A stretch of DNA of 64,000 nt. Origin: Deltaproteobacteria bacterium. GTDB lineage: Bacteria; Desulfobacterota; Desulfobacteria; Desulfobacterales; UBA5852. Shown piece by piece: positions 18,082 through 26,917 of the stretch (its first letter is position 1; every line of letters begins with the position of its first letter). A program made the translations under genes and the position numbers. The notes below the pieces were generated by a model. The model was not told where the DNA came from and made no database searches. It was given only the letters and a program-made list of their open reading frames with translations. The stretch is taken from NCBI GenBank assembly GCA_020444045.1, contig JAHLLS010000004.1, positions 124,001-188,000 of the forward strand, written 5' to 3'.

Positions 18082-18494
18082 GTGCACAATGCGGACAAAC
18101 AAGACTGAATACCGGCGTACGGCATGGCAGTCATAAAAATATCCTTTTTTGGATGCTGGCGCTACCGCAGGGGACAGCATCTTGTCGCATCATCCTCTTC
18201 TTTTCAAGCAGATGCCTGACCTCGTCGAAATGTGACACGCGTATCTCTTCACGCTATGCTGATAGCTGTATATCGGGACCGATAGTTTGGTAAATAATTG
18301 GGTGCGAAATGTATTTCACAATAAGCAAAATATTACCCATTCTTGAGGTGATAATAAGGGAAAATTACGCCACATAGAGGATTTCCTGAACGATAAATAT
18401 GATTTTTATAATTGAAAAAGTATAATCATTACAGCGTGAAATGGCTATTTTTGTTCGGCTTCCATTTTTTCCTATATAAAGACGGCACACCCTT

Positions 18495-18600
18495 TGCTGT
18501 ATGTCACCCCAGACAAAGCCAAACCTGATGTGAGTCAGGGACGGAAAGCCACGGATCTCCCCATGCTTGTGCGAGAACGCCGGGTTGCCTCTACCGCGGG
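18495..18600 (+). promoter_or_regulatory. GEMM-I-type cyclic dinucleotide riboswitch
   Basis: The conserved GEMM core is readable in order: AAAGCCAAACC (18515-18525), a CCTGA/TCAGG stem with a 6-base loop, GGGACGGAAAGCCACGG (18538-18554), a second stem closed by TCTC/GAGA, and GCCGGGTTGCC (18579-18589). It is in the sense direction about 100 bases before the PEP-CTERM gene. GEMM-I RNAs bind cyclic di-GMP, and a deltaproteobacterial subgroup binds 3',3'-cyclic GMP-AMP; I cannot decide the ligand by eye. Class assignment rests on motif order, not on a covariance search. Confidence 0.85.
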
Positions 18601-18638
18601 GTTGTTTCGGTGAAGCGGCCCTGCCCACATCCAGAGTC

Positions 18639-18670
18639 GCTGGCGGAAGACGTCCGCCGGCATTCTTCTA
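18639..18670 (+). terminator. Hairpin between riboswitch and PEP-CTERM gene (candidate expression platform)
   Basis: GCTGGCGGA-AGACG-TCCGCCGGC forms a strong stem followed by ATTCTTCT, a weak U-rich tail. It lies 40-50 bases after the GEMM aptamer and 26 bases before the gene, where a switchable terminator would sit. Confidence 0.45.
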
Positions 18671-18695
18671 ACGCACACCATGGGAGGAAAGTGTT

Positions 18696-19415
18696 ATGAA
18701 AAAAATTGCTTTGTTATCCGTTTTTTTAGTGCTGATCTTTTCAGGATCCGCATTTGCGCTTACGGCAACCTATTTTGGGGAGGATCTCGGGCTGGGCGAG
18801 TCTACGCGTCTTACTTCATTCCCAAACGCCACGGCTGCCGAAGCGGATTTCCTATCGAACCTAGTGGGGGTTGGCACGGAAGATTTTGAGTCACTGTCAG
18901 GTAATGCCCCTCTGTCAGTTGATTTCGGCGTGGCGGGAACCGCAACCTTATCAGGGTCCGGCTATGTTAGCACGGTCCCTTCAGGCACCAATACAGTTGG
19001 CCGCTATCCCATCTCAGGTGATAACTATTTTGAAACATCCTCTGCAAATTTTAGTATTGCATTCTCGGATCCTATTGCCGCTTTTGGATTTTATGGCATC
19101 GATTTTGGTGACTTCAACGGCCAGATCTTGGCGACATTTGCCAATGGCACCTCCACGGCCTACGAAATTCCACATACAGTAGGAGCTCCTGGTGGTTCAG
19201 TAATATATTGGGGACTTATCGATACTGAAAGTCTATTTACATCAGTCACTTTTTCCAACATTGGTTCTTCTGCTGATGCATTCGGTTTCGACAATTTCAC
19301 CATCGGAAGCGTCGAACAAGTCGTGCCGACTCCCGAACCCGGCACCATTTTCATGATGGGTCTCGGCCTGTTGGGTCTGGCCGGAATGGGTCGCAAGAAA
19401 CTGTTCAGGAAATAG
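18696..19415 (+). CDS. PEP-CTERM sorted exported protein
   Basis: A 239-residue protein with signal peptide (residues 1-21, ends SAFA) and a C-terminal PEP-CTERM signal: TPEPGT, a hydrophobic segment (MMGLGLLGLAGMG) and the basic tail RKKLFRK. The middle is Ser/Thr/Gly-rich and beta-like with FYGIDFGDFNG and AFGFDNFTIG, resembling extracellular beta-sandwich proteins. PEP-CTERM proteins are processed by exosortase and are linked to exopolysaccharide and biofilm. No exosortase gene is in the window. GGAGGA precedes the ATG. The GEMM riboswitch upstream suggests control by a cyclic dinucleotide, fitting a surface role. Confidence 0.9.
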   Translation: MKKIALLSVFLVLIFSGSAFALTATYFGEDLGLGESTRLTSFPNATAAEADFLSNLVGVGTEDFESLSGNAPLSVDFGVAGTATLSGSGYVSTVPSGTNTVGRYPISGDNYFETSSANFSIAFSDPIAAFGFYGIDFGDFNGQILATFANGTSTAYEIPHTVGAPGGSVIYWGLIDTESLFTSVTFSNIGSSADAFGFDNFTIGSVEQVVPTPEPGTIFMMGLGLLGLAGMGRKKLFRK

Positions 19416-19447
19416 CCTTCGCGTTTCATCCTTAACGGGTTGCAATT

Positions 19448-19489
19448 GAAAAGGGCATTGGGTATGGAGTTGATACCTGTGCCCTTTTC
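19448..19489 (+). terminator. Rho-independent terminator after PEP-CTERM gene
   Basis: GAAAAGGGCA and TGCCCTTTTC pair perfectly, with an inner GGTAT/ATACC stem. It lies 33 bases after the stop codon; U-rich on both strands. Confidence 0.75.
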
Positions 19490-19534
19490 ATCAACTCTTT
19501 CGGGGTGTTTGGCACTCCGAGAAAGGATGGCGCC

Positions 19535-19705
19535 ATGGAGGCTCCGCGATGCGACAATGGCGGTCGCCGGTCCGGCATTGACCGACGGCAGTTTTCCTAC
19601 TCCGGCCACATGCCGGAGCGGCGTTCAGGGGAGGATCGCCGGAGTGGTGGGGATCGCCGGCAGAGCCCTCGAATGGGGGCGGATCATTGTGACGGCGCCG
19701 CCTGA
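19535..19705 (+). CDS. Small RRxGxDRR-motif protein
   Basis: A 56-residue basic protein with three repeats of the type RR-S-G-x-DRR (RRSGIDRR, RRSGEDRR, RSGGDRR). Short proteins with this motif are frequent in deltaproteobacteria and their function is unknown to me. Start chosen at 19535, with AAAGGA about 8 bases upstream, and a perfect terminator follows the stop by about 12 bases, which supports a real gene. No partner gene is obvious; it follows the riboswitch-controlled PEP-CTERM gene beyond its terminator. Confidence 0.6.
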   Translation: MEAPRCDNGGRRSGIDRRQFSYSGHMPERRSGEDRRSGGDRRQSPRMGADHCDGAA

Positions 19706-19716
19706 AGGAATTGATT

Positions 19717-19756
19717 AAAAAGACGCCCGGGGGATTTTCCTCCGGGCGTCTTTTTG
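19717..19756 (+). terminator. Rho-independent terminator
   Basis: AAAAAGACGCCCGG and CCGGGCGTCTTTTT form a perfect stem around GGGATTTTCCT. It directly follows the small RRxGxDRR gene. Confidence 0.9.
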
Positions 19757-19794
19757 TTACAGCCTTCAGCAATACCCATTCCCTTTAAAAATTG

Positions 19795-19973
19795 TTCATT
19801 TTCTTGCGCGCGCAAGAAAACGGAACCAAAAGAAGGCGCCCGTGTCCCGCTTTCTCCTGCGCGTCGACGGAGTGGCCGGCGCACGCGGAAACTCACCCGC
19901 CTTCGGCGGGCTCAGACAGTCCGCGCGCTTATCCCCGTCCACCCCGCCGATGCTCGGCGCGGGACAAAGGGAA
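19795..19973 (+). repeat. Dispersed repeat family A, copy 5 (subtype B middle)
   Basis: TTTCTTGCGCGCGCAAGAAA hairpin at the start, GAACCAAAAGAAGGCGCCC, then CCCGCTTTCTCCTGCGCGTC as in the copy at 15.08 kb, CACCCGCC-GGCGGGCTCAGACAG, and GGGACAAAGGGAA at the end. Confidence 0.85.
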
Positions 19974-20054
19974 ATCAAAAAACCATAAAAACAAAACCCC
20001 CCTATCATGCCATCCTCGGGCGTGTTACCTGAGGAATCCTGCCACGTGGGAGCA

Positions 20055-20190
20055 ATCCCTTCGGGTGCGCCGTCCCATCGCCGCACCGGCCGGACGCGTC
20101 GGAACTCACCCCGCTATCGCGGGGCTCAGACAGCCGTCGCGTCTGTTTCGTCCGGTGCAACGATGCGCCGGCCTCGTGACAAAGGGGAAC
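20055..20190 (+). repeat. Dispersed repeat family A, copy 6 (5'-truncated, subtype A)
   Basis: Lacks the 5' hairpin and the ACCAAAAGAA block; begins at CCCTTCGGGTGCGCCGTCCC and continues to GTGACAAAGGGGAAC. It follows copy 5 by about 80 bases. Confidence 0.8.
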
Positions 20191-20221
20191 AGCGAAACAC
20201 CATGGCCGTTTTTGTTTTATT

Positions 20222-20391
20222 AAGGATTCAAGGGTTCGAGGGGCCAAGGATTCGAGTGAAAAGCAAAAAACGATAATATTCCGAATGCCTGGCAAAGTCT
20301 TGTGAGATGCTCATGGGACTTCTATAAATACCCTGGGGTGAAAACCACTTGACCCCTGGACCCCTTGAATCCTCGAACCCTCTTCTCCAAT
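20222..20391. repeat. Inverted repeat with AAGGATTCAAGGGTTCGAGG arms
   Basis: The left arm (20222-20256) contains AAGGATTCAAGGGTTCGAGG and the right arm (20347-20391) contains an inverted, shuffled version with CCCCTTGAATCCTCGAACCC. About 90 bases lie between. No gene is visible in it. Confidence 0.6.
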
Positions 20392-20407
20392 TCATTTGGA
20401 GAAGCCC

Positions 20408-20444
20408 AAAAAAAAGCCCCACTCTCCATTAAGAAAGCAGGGCC
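20408..20444 (-). terminator. Rho-independent terminator of the aap operon
   Basis: On the minus strand GGCCCTGCTTTC pairs with GGAGAGTGGGGCT and is followed by eight T residues. It lies 24 bases after the aapP stop. Confidence 0.75.
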
Positions 20445-20467
20445 ATATCGTTCATGGGTGATACGTT

Positions 20468-21244
20468 CTAGTGCAGGATCTGGCTCAGGAACAGCTTGGT
20501 CCGATCGTGTTCGGGATTGTTGAAGAAATCTTCGGGGTTGTTTTCTTCCACGATCTGGCCGTAGTCCATGAACATCACGCGGTGGGCCACGCTGCGGGCA
20601 AAGCCCATTTCGTGGGAAACCACCAGCATGGTCATGCCTTCCTCGGCCAGGCTGATCATGACGTCCAGCACCTCCTTGACCATTTCCGGGTCCAGGGCCG
20701 AGGTGGGCTCGTCGAAGAGCATCACGTTAGGCTTCATGCACAGGCTGCGGGCAATGGCCACGCGCTGCTGTTGGCCGCCGGATAGCTGGCCCGGGAATTT
20801 TTTGGCCTGCTCGGCGATGTGCACCTTCTCCAGGTAGTACATGGCGGTTTCTTCGGCCTCCTTGCGCGGAGTTTTGCGCACCCAGATGGGGCCGATGCTG
20901 AGGTTTTCCAGGATCGTCAGGTGGGGGAAGAGGTTGAAGTGCTGGAAGACCATGCCGACTTCCATGCGGATCTTTTCGATATTTTTGAGATCGTTGGTCA
21001 GCTCGATGCCGTCCACGATGATCTTGCCGCGCTGGTGTTCTTCCAGGCGGTTGATGCAGCGGATCAATGTGGATTTGCCGGAGCCGGAGGGGCCGCAGAT
21101 GATAATCCGCTCGCCGCGCTGCACTTCCAGGTTGATGTCCTTCAACACATGAAAGTCACCGTACCATTTGTGCATCCCGGTAATGCGGATGACGGGGTCG
21201 TCCTTGCGGGTTTCTTCAGTAGGTTTCTGCATGGCATCGTTCAT
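20468..21244 (-). CDS. aapP: General L-amino acid ABC transporter ATP-binding protein AapP
   Basis: A 258-residue polar-amino-acid ABC ATPase: Walker [10 protein letters not shown], signature [13 protein letters not shown], Walker [17 protein letters not shown]. It belongs with AapJ, AapQ and AapM, all encoded just upstream. Two in-frame ATG codons exist; 21244 is preferred because AGGAA lies 9 bases away, while at 21253 it would be too close. The gap to aapM is about 230 bases and contains no gene that I can see. Confidence 0.93.
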   Translation of the reverse strand: MNDAMQKPTEETRKDDPVIRITGMHKWYGDFHVLKDINLEVQRGERIIICGPSGSGKSTLIRCINRLEEHQRGKIIVDGIELTNDLKNIEKIRMEVGMVFQHFNLFPHLTILENLSIGPIWVRKTPRKEAEETAMYYLEKVHIAEQAKKFPGQLSGGQQQRVAIARSLCMKPNVMLFDEPTSALDPEMVKEVLDVMISLAEEGMTMLVVSHEMGFARSVAHRVMFMDYGQIVEENNPEDFFNNPEHDRTKLFLSQILH

Positions 21245-21474
21245 GGCGATCATTTCCTAAATTTCAAGTTTGACGGTTGCGTAAAGAATCCGATCCGCCA
21301 GCGGCGGATAAATATCCGCGTTAGGCGTATCTCGAATATTTTACGCAACCGTCACATTACTTTTACGCGTTCATCAAGTTTCACGACATCGACTGTCATC
21401 CCGGCGCAAGAGGCCCTGTCGCAATTCAGCTTTTCTTCGTGTTCTTCATGCCCTTCATGGTGCAAATCTTTTTC

Positions 21475-22572
21475 CTATAATCCCGTATCCAGTTCCCGTT
21501 CCAGCTTGCGGCTGAAATTGGACATGTAGAAACAGCAGATAAAATAGATCATGGCCACGAACAGGTAGGCTTCCGCCGAGAATCCCATCCAGCGCGGATC
21601 CCCCAGGATGGACTGGGTGGTCTTCAGCAAATCGTAGAGGGCGATGATGACCACCAGCGAGGTATCCTTGAAGGCCGAGATCAGGATGCTGACGGACGGC
21701 GGGATGACGATTTTCAAGGCCTGGGGCAGGATGATGAGGCGCATGGTCTGGACGTAATTCAGGCCGATGGCCTCGGCGGCCTCGTACTGCCCCTTGGACA
21801 TGCCCTGCAGCCCGCCCCGCACCACTTCCGCGATATAGGCCGCCGTGAACAGAATGATGGCGACCTGGGCCCGCAAAATGGCGTTCAGCGAAACGCCCTC
21901 CGGTAAAAACAGCGGAAAAACCACCGACGACATGAACAGTAGACTGATCAGGGGAACGCCCCGGATCAGCTCGATATAGACAACACACAGCGACCGGATG
22001 GCCGGCAGGCGGGATTGGCGCCCCAGGGCCAGCACGATGCCCAGCGGGTAGGCGGCGGTGAGGCCGAAGACGGAAAGCAGCAGGGTCAGCGGCAGCCCGC
22101 CCCATTGGCTGGTTTCCACCGGCGTCAGGCCCAGGATGCCGCCCTTCATCAGGACGCCCATGATCACCAGGCCGCCGATCCAGATATAAAAAAGATATTT
22201 TTTCCAATTGCATCGATACTGGCTGAAGATCAGGAGGCCGACCAGCAGGACGATGGCGATGGCCGGGCGCCACTGTTCATCATAGGGGTAAAACCCGAAC
22301 ATGATAAAACGGAAATTGGCCGGTATGATGGACCAGCAGGCCCCGTCGGCGGCCAGGCATTCCTTGCCGGTGGATGTCCAGAGGCTGTCGATAAAGGCCC
22401 AGCGGATTAACGGCGGGATGCACTGGTAGAGGGCGTAGGCGATGACCAGGGTCAGCAGCGAATTGAGCCAGGAGTTGAAAAGATTCGCCCTGAGCCAGCC
22501 GATCGCACCGATACTGGTCCGGGGTGGTCGAATGTCGTCAGCCGAAGTGTTTGCCAGGCGTGTGTCTTCCAT
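21475..22572 (-). CDS. aapM: General L-amino acid ABC transporter permease AapM
   Basis: A 365-residue His/Glu/Gln-type permease with about eight hydrophobic segments and a long N-terminal part typical of AapM. The conserved permease region includes YIELIRGVPLISLLFM and the EAA loop with EVVRGGLQGMSKGQYEAAEA followed by GLNYVQTMRLIILPQALKI. It forms the membrane channel with AapQ. Seven bases separate it from aapQ, indicating one operon. Confidence 0.93.
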   Translation of the reverse strand: MEDTRLANTSADDIRPPRTSIGAIGWLRANLFNSWLNSLLTLVIAYALYQCIPPLIRWAFIDSLWTSTGKECLAADGACWSIIPANFRFIMFGFYPYDEQWRPAIAIVLLVGLLIFSQYRCNWKKYLFYIWIGGLVIMGVLMKGGILGLTPVETSQWGGLPLTLLLSVFGLTAAYPLGIVLALGRQSRLPAIRSLCVVYIELIRGVPLISLLFMSSVVFPLFLPEGVSLNAILRAQVAIILFTAAYIAEVVRGGLQGMSKGQYEAAEAIGLNYVQTMRLIILPQALKIVIPPSVSILISAFKDTSLVVIIALYDLLKTTQSILGDPRWMGFSAEAYLFVAMIYFICCFYMSNFSRKLERELDTGL

Positions 22573-22579
22573 AAAACGC

Positions 22580-23776
22580 CTATCGCTCCACGAGTTTCAT
22601 TTTTTTGTTGTACCAGTTCATAAAGGCCGAGGTGGACAGACTGAAAATGAGATAGACCGCCATAATCAGGGCAACACCCTCGATGGCCTGGCCGGTCTGG
22701 TTGATCGTGGTGCCGGCCACCGAAACAAAATCGGGATACCCGATGGCCACCGCCAGGGAGCTGTTCTTGGTCAGGTTGAGCATCTGGCTGGTCAGCGGCG
22801 GGATAATGACCCGCAGGGCCTGGGGCAGAATGACCAGGTTCAGGACCTGGCCGGGTTTCAGGCCGATGGACATGGCGGCCTCGGTCTGGCCCTTGCTGAC
22901 GGACTGAATGCCGGCCCTTACGACCTCGGCCACAAAGGCGGCCGTGTAGAGGACCAGCCCCAGCAGCAGCGCCGTGAATTCAGGGCTAACGCTGACGCCG
23001 CCGATAAAATTGAAGCCTTTCAACTCCGGCACATTCATGGCGGTGGGAGCCCCCGCCAGCCACCAGGTGATCGCCGGCAGGCCGATCAGGATGGCGGCGG
23101 CCACCCGGAAAAGGGGGAAGATTTGACCGGTGCGGTCCTGGCGCTTATGCGCCCAGCGGCGAATCAGGTAGACCGCGATGCAGCCGGCCAGAAAGGCGAT
23201 GGCCATATAGGCATAGGCCGGGTCCGCCGTTGGAATACCGAAGATCAGGCCCCGGTTGCAGACAAAGACGCCTTTGAAAAGGTTGATGGCCTGTCGGGGG
23301 CCGGGCAGCATTTCGTAAAAAAAGGCATACCAGAAGAAAAGTTGCAGCAGGACCGGAATGTCCTGGAAGAGTTCGATATAAATGGCCGCCAGCTTGGATA
23401 AGAGCCAGTTGGAGGACAGGCGTGCGATCCCCAGAAAAGTCCCCAGGATAATGGTGAGAACGACCCCGATGAAGGCCACCAACAGGGTGTTCAGCGCGCC
23501 GACCAGCAAGGCTTTGGCATAGCTATCGGCTGCCGTGTAGGAGATCAGGGACTCGCCGATTTCAAAAGAGGCCTGTTTGTCGAAAAACGCGAATCCGGTG
23601 GCGATGGCCTGGCGTTCGAGGTTGGCCATGGTGTTGGACATGAGGTAATAGGCCAGCATGCCCACCATGGCCAGCGCGCTGATCTGGTAGAAAACGGCGC
23701 GCACCTTGGGATCGTACCAGAAGGAGGCTTTGGACGGTGCGTCGGCTCCGGGCACGGGTGGTTCGGTCTGTGGCAT
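22580..23776 (-). CDS. aapQ: General L-amino acid ABC transporter permease AapQ
   Basis: A 398-residue permease paired with AapM. Features are YIELFQDIPVLLQLFFWYAF, the EAA loop EVVRAGIQSVSKGQTEAA and LNLVILPQALRVIIPPLTSQ. The large inserted periplasmic part (about residues 160-240) is normal for AapQ. It lies between aapJ and aapM. No strong ribosome site precedes the ATG at 23776. Confidence 0.93.
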   Translation of the reverse strand: MPQTEPPVPGADAPSKASFWYDPKVRAVFYQISALAMVGMLAYYLMSNTMANLERQAIATGFAFFDKQASFEIGESLISYTAADSYAKALLVGALNTLLVAFIGVVLTIILGTFLGIARLSSNWLLSKLAAIYIELFQDIPVLLQLFFWYAFFYEMLPGPRQAINLFKGVFVCNRGLIFGIPTADPAYAYMAIAFLAGCIAVYLIRRWAHKRQDRTGQIFPLFRVAAAILIGLPAITWWLAGAPTAMNVPELKGFNFIGGVSVSPEFTALLLGLVLYTAAFVAEVVRAGIQSVSKGQTEAAMSIGLKPGQVLNLVILPQALRVIIPPLTSQMLNLTKNSSLAVAIGYPDFVSVAGTTINQTGQAIEGVALIMAVYLIFSLSTSAFMNWYNKKMKLVER

Positions 23777-23874
23777 AAGTCGTTTAATCCATCGGATTAA
23801 AGCTGCCAGGCCGCATGCTGCCGGCGGCCTGGCAGTTCATTGCATCAACGATACGCTTTACAAGGACGCCGTGT

Positions 23875-24894
23875 CTACTTGAAAGGCGGCGTATACATCA
23901 ATCCACCTTGGGTCCACAGGGCGTTCAGTCCGCGCTCGAGCTTGAGCGGTGTGTTGATGCCGACATTGCGTTCAAACACTTCGTTGTAGTTGCCTACCAT
24001 CTTGACGATGTTGTAGGCCCATTTTTCATCCAGGCCCAGCGCTTTGCCATTGCCCGGGCTGACACCTAGAAATCGCTGGATCTTGGGATCCTCGCTCTTG
24101 AGCATTTCATCCACGTTTTCAGAGGAAATGCCCAGAAATTCCGCTTCCATCATCGCCATGGTGGCGAAGTTGACGATATCGAACCACTGGTCATCGCCGT
24201 GGCGTACGGCCGGGCCCAGGGGTTCGCGGGAAATGATTTCCGGCAGGATGACGTAGTCATCGGGATTGGGGGCCACGGAGCGGGTACTGGCCAACTGGGA
24301 GGCATCCGATGTCAGGCAGTCGCAGCGGCCGGCGAAAAAGGCTTTGGCCAGTTCCGGGGTGCTTTCGATGACGACGGGTTTCATGGTCATGCCGTTGGCG
24401 CGGAAGTAGTCCGCCGCGTTCAGTTCGGTGGTCGTTCCGGGCAGGACGCAAACCGTGGCGCCGTCCAGTTCCTTGGCGCTTTTAACACCCAGGCTCTTGT
24501 TGATCAGGAAACCCTGGCCGTCATAGTAGTTGGCATGGGCGAAGTTCAGGCCGAGGGCGGTTTCGCGGCTGAGGGTGCGGGTGGCGTTGCGGGTGAGAAC
24601 ATCGATTTCACCGGATTGCAGCGCGGTAAAACGGGTTTTGGCCGTCAGGGGTACGAACTTGATTTTGTCCGGCGCGCCGAAAACAGCCACCGAAATCGCA
24701 CGGGCCGTGTCCACATCCAGGCCGCGCCAGACACCTTTTTCATCCGGCTTGGAAAAGCCGAAAAGGCCCTCGTTGACGCCAACGGAAATAAACCCTTTGG
24801 CTTTCACATCGTCCAGGGTGCCGGCGGTCGCCATCCCCGCACAAAGAAAAACGGTCAACAGGGCGGCCACAAAAATGATTCGGGCAATCTTCAT
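23875..24894 (-). CDS. aapJ: General L-amino acid ABC transporter substrate-binding protein AapJ
   Basis: A 339-residue periplasmic binding protein. Signal peptide residues 1-24 (ends GMATA). The mature N-terminus is GTLDDVKAKGFISVGVNEGL, followed by FSKPDEKGVWRGLDVDTARA, which matches the AapJ family that binds a broad range of L-amino acids. GGAGG precedes the ATG. First gene of aapJQMP. Confidence 0.94.
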   Translation of the reverse strand: MKIARIIFVAALLTVFLCAGMATAGTLDDVKAKGFISVGVNEGLFGFSKPDEKGVWRGLDVDTARAISVAVFGAPDKIKFVPLTAKTRFTALQSGEIDVLTRNATRTLSRETALGLNFAHANYYDGQGFLINKSLGVKSAKELDGATVCVLPGTTTELNAADYFRANGMTMKPVVIESTPELAKAFFAGRCDCLTSDASQLASTRSVAPNPDDYVILPEIISREPLGPAVRHGDDQWFDIVNFATMAMMEAEFLGISSENVDEMLKSEDPKIQRFLGVSPGNGKALGLDEKWAYNIVKMVGNYNEVFERNVGINTPLKLERGLNALWTQGGLMYTPPFK

Positions 24895-25197
24895 TCTTTC
24901 CTCCTTCGTTTCAGGTTAAATCAGGATTCGCAAATGATACGGCAGACGGTCGTTCTTCCTCTCCGCGTTCCATAAACAGACTGCAAGACGACCTGTAAAT
25001 GAACGGCCCTCACCGAATAGAAGCTCATTTGCAGAAGTATTTCATACATCAAATGTGCCTGAAATGGCAAGGAGAAATGTAGCCGATACCGCTGGAAGGA
25101 ACGGTTTCCGGCCAATGCCGCGCATGCCGGATAGAAAAACGGTCATGGATGGATCGTTGCACGCGTTTTTACGGAAGAAGCGTCTGGAATCGTTTTC
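24895..25197. other. Intergenic region upstream of aapJ
   Basis: About 300 bases between aapJ and the end of the next minus-strand gene. It must hold the aap promoter. I could not identify a defined promoter, operator or small gene; open frames are short and unlike known proteins. Confidence 0.4.
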
Positions 25198-26232
25198 TCA
25201 ACCGGTCAGCCACATGCCGAAGCGCAGGCGCCACCACAGGGCCGGTCCGGTCGTCAGGCAAAGGAAGACAAGGACAGCCAGCAGGGTGTTGCGGGCGGCC
25301 AGGCCGGCCTGATAGCAGGCGCTGTTTTTTGTCGGTGGTGCCTGCCGGGCGGCGAGCAATGACAGGGCTAAGGCGGCCGGTGCTTCCATGGCTACGATGA
25401 TCCAGGCGGCCCAAATGGGAAAGCCCGCCAGGTGATGCTCCGGCAGGAACAGGCACCACGGACAGTGATGATGCAACACGCCATAGTGGTAGGCCGCCAA
25501 TACGCGCACCAGGGCAATGGCGGCGATCGGCAGCCACCCGATTGCCAGGGCCGCCTGGATCAGGTGGGGCCAGTGGCGTCCGGGGGTTTTCCAGGCCGTC
25601 ATGGCGCTTGCCACCAGGGCGACGGTCAAGATCCCGAAAGCTGTCAGCCAGACTGTGTTGCCGGCGCCCAGGGTCCGGCGGGCCTCATGGACGGAATGGA
25701 ACTGGTCGTAAATGACGGCGCAGCAGTCCACCGGTTGCTGAAAATCCATGGCCAGGGCAGCCTGCCAGGCAGCATGCAGGGCCAGGGCGAAAACCGGAAG
25801 GGCCAGCAGTACGATCCGGGCATTGACCGGTACGAGAGGGGCCTCCGGCTGGGACTGATTGACGTTTTCGATCCGCCACCAGATCCAGAGGATGGCCAGA
25901 CCCATCAGGCGATAGATCAGCATGCGCGGTCCGCCGGATTGCATGGCCTGCAGGACCCCGGTGCCGCACATAGCGCCCGGTACCATGCCGGGCAGGATGT
26001 TGGTCATGCCGTAGATCAGGGTCGCCGTCGCCAAAAGGTGCAGGCCGAAAGCCCAGGCCACGGCCAGTGCGGCTGTTTCCGATTGGGTTTGCAACCGGAG
26101 CTGCTGTGCGCCGGTGTCTTGCGGATTCCAGTGGAGGGCGATGCGCACCGCCGTGGCCGAAGCCGCCAGGAGAAGCAGGACGGTCAGGATGTCGGTGGTG
26201 AAGACGGCCAGCAGTAGCGGGTGACGAGTCAT
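25198..26232 (-). CDS. Multi-span membrane protein with CPWC motif, in NosL/ABC operon
   Basis: A 344-residue protein with about eight hydrophobic segments. Notable cysteines are AMCGTGVLQAM near residue 112, DCCAVIYDQF near 188 and HHHCPWCLFLP near 284. The CPWC sequence next to histidines resembles the CXXC of VKOR/DsbB-type thiol oxidoreductases or a metal site, but I do not recognise a named family. The start at 26232 overlaps the ABC ATPase stop (ATGA), so it is translationally coupled and last in the operon. Possible roles are quinone-linked thiol oxidation or metal handling; function unproven. Confidence 0.6.
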   Translation of the reverse strand: MTRHPLLLAVFTTDILTVLLLLAASATAVRIALHWNPQDTGAQQLRLQTQSETAALAVAWAFGLHLLATATLIYGMTNILPGMVPGAMCGTGVLQAMQSGGPRMLIYRLMGLAILWIWWRIENVNQSQPEAPLVPVNARIVLLALPVFALALHAAWQAALAMDFQQPVDCCAVIYDQFHSVHEARRTLGAGNTVWLTAFGILTVALVASAMTAWKTPGRHWPHLIQAALAIGWLPIAAIALVRVLAAYHYGVLHHHCPWCLFLPEHHLAGFPIWAAWIIVAMEAPAALALSLLAARQAPPTKNSACYQAGLAARNTLLAVLVFLCLTTGPALWWRLRFGMWLTG

Positions 26233-26915
26233 GGGGCCGGCTCGAGATTTCCGTTGGCAAGCAACAGGTGTTGATCCACCCTGAGCCACTCGTCGACATG
26301 ACGGTCGTGGGCGGCCACGACCACAACCGCCCCCCGCTCGGCCGCTTGCCGCAGCAGGTGTCCCAGGCGCTGCGCATTGTCAAGATCCTGATGGGCGGTG
26401 GGCTCGTCTGCCAGGATATAATCAGGCGCATCGACGAGTGCCCGGGCCGTGGCCACACGTTGGCGCTGACCGCCGGAAAGGGTGCTGACCGATTGCCGCA
26501 CCAGCTCCCCGGCATTGAGGCGCGCCAGGATGTTTTGGCTGCTTTCGCGCCAGTAACGCGGGCTGCCGGAGCGGGGGATCAAGGGCAGCATGACATTTTC
26601 CAGGACGGTGAGGTCGTTGACCAGATAGTCTTGTTGAAAAACAATGCCGACGCGCCGGCGCCAGCGGTCCCGGTGAGCGGTGAGCCAGCGGGATACCGGC
26701 TGCCCATCGGCCAGGATTTCCCCGCTGGTGGGCTGCAGCAGACCGGCCAGCAAGTGGAGTAGGGTGCTTTTGCCGGCGCCGCTCTGGCCGCTGATCAAGA
26801 CAACCCGCCCCTCGGGGAAAACCGCATCGATGTTCCGCAACAGCGGTGGCGTCGCCGACGGTTCTCCATTGGGATAGGCATAGGTCAGATTGCGGCATGC
26901 AAGCGCGGTCGGCAC
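26229..26915 (-). CDS. ABC transporter ATP-binding protein (LolD/MacB type)
   Basis: A 228-residue ABC ATPase: Walker A SGQSGAGKST, signature LSGGQRQRVATAR, Walker B YILADEPTAHQD. The LolD/MacB type is expected to drive a mechanotransmission (FtsX-fold) permease, which is the gene immediately upstream. The start is a GTG at 26915, with a GGGGGGA site 7 bases upstream and 2 bases after the permease stop; the much longer open frame upstream lies inside the permease gene and is not used. Confidence 0.85.
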   Translation of the reverse strand: MPTALACRNLTYAYPNGEPSATPPLLRNIDAVFPEGRVVLISGQSGAGKSTLLHLLAGLLQPTSGEILADGQPVSRWLTAHRDRWRRRVGIVFQQDYLVNDLTVLENVMLPLIPRSGSPRYWRESSQNILARLNAGELVRQSVSTLSGGQRQRVATARALVDAPDYILADEPTAHQDLDNAQRLGHLLRQAAERGAVVVVAAHDRHVDEWLRVDQHLLLANGNLEPAP

Positions 26916-26917
26916 GA

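Noticed and set aside
18365..18628. An 87-codon minus-strand frame
   Set aside because: It overlaps the GEMM riboswitch and has no ribosome site or protein features.
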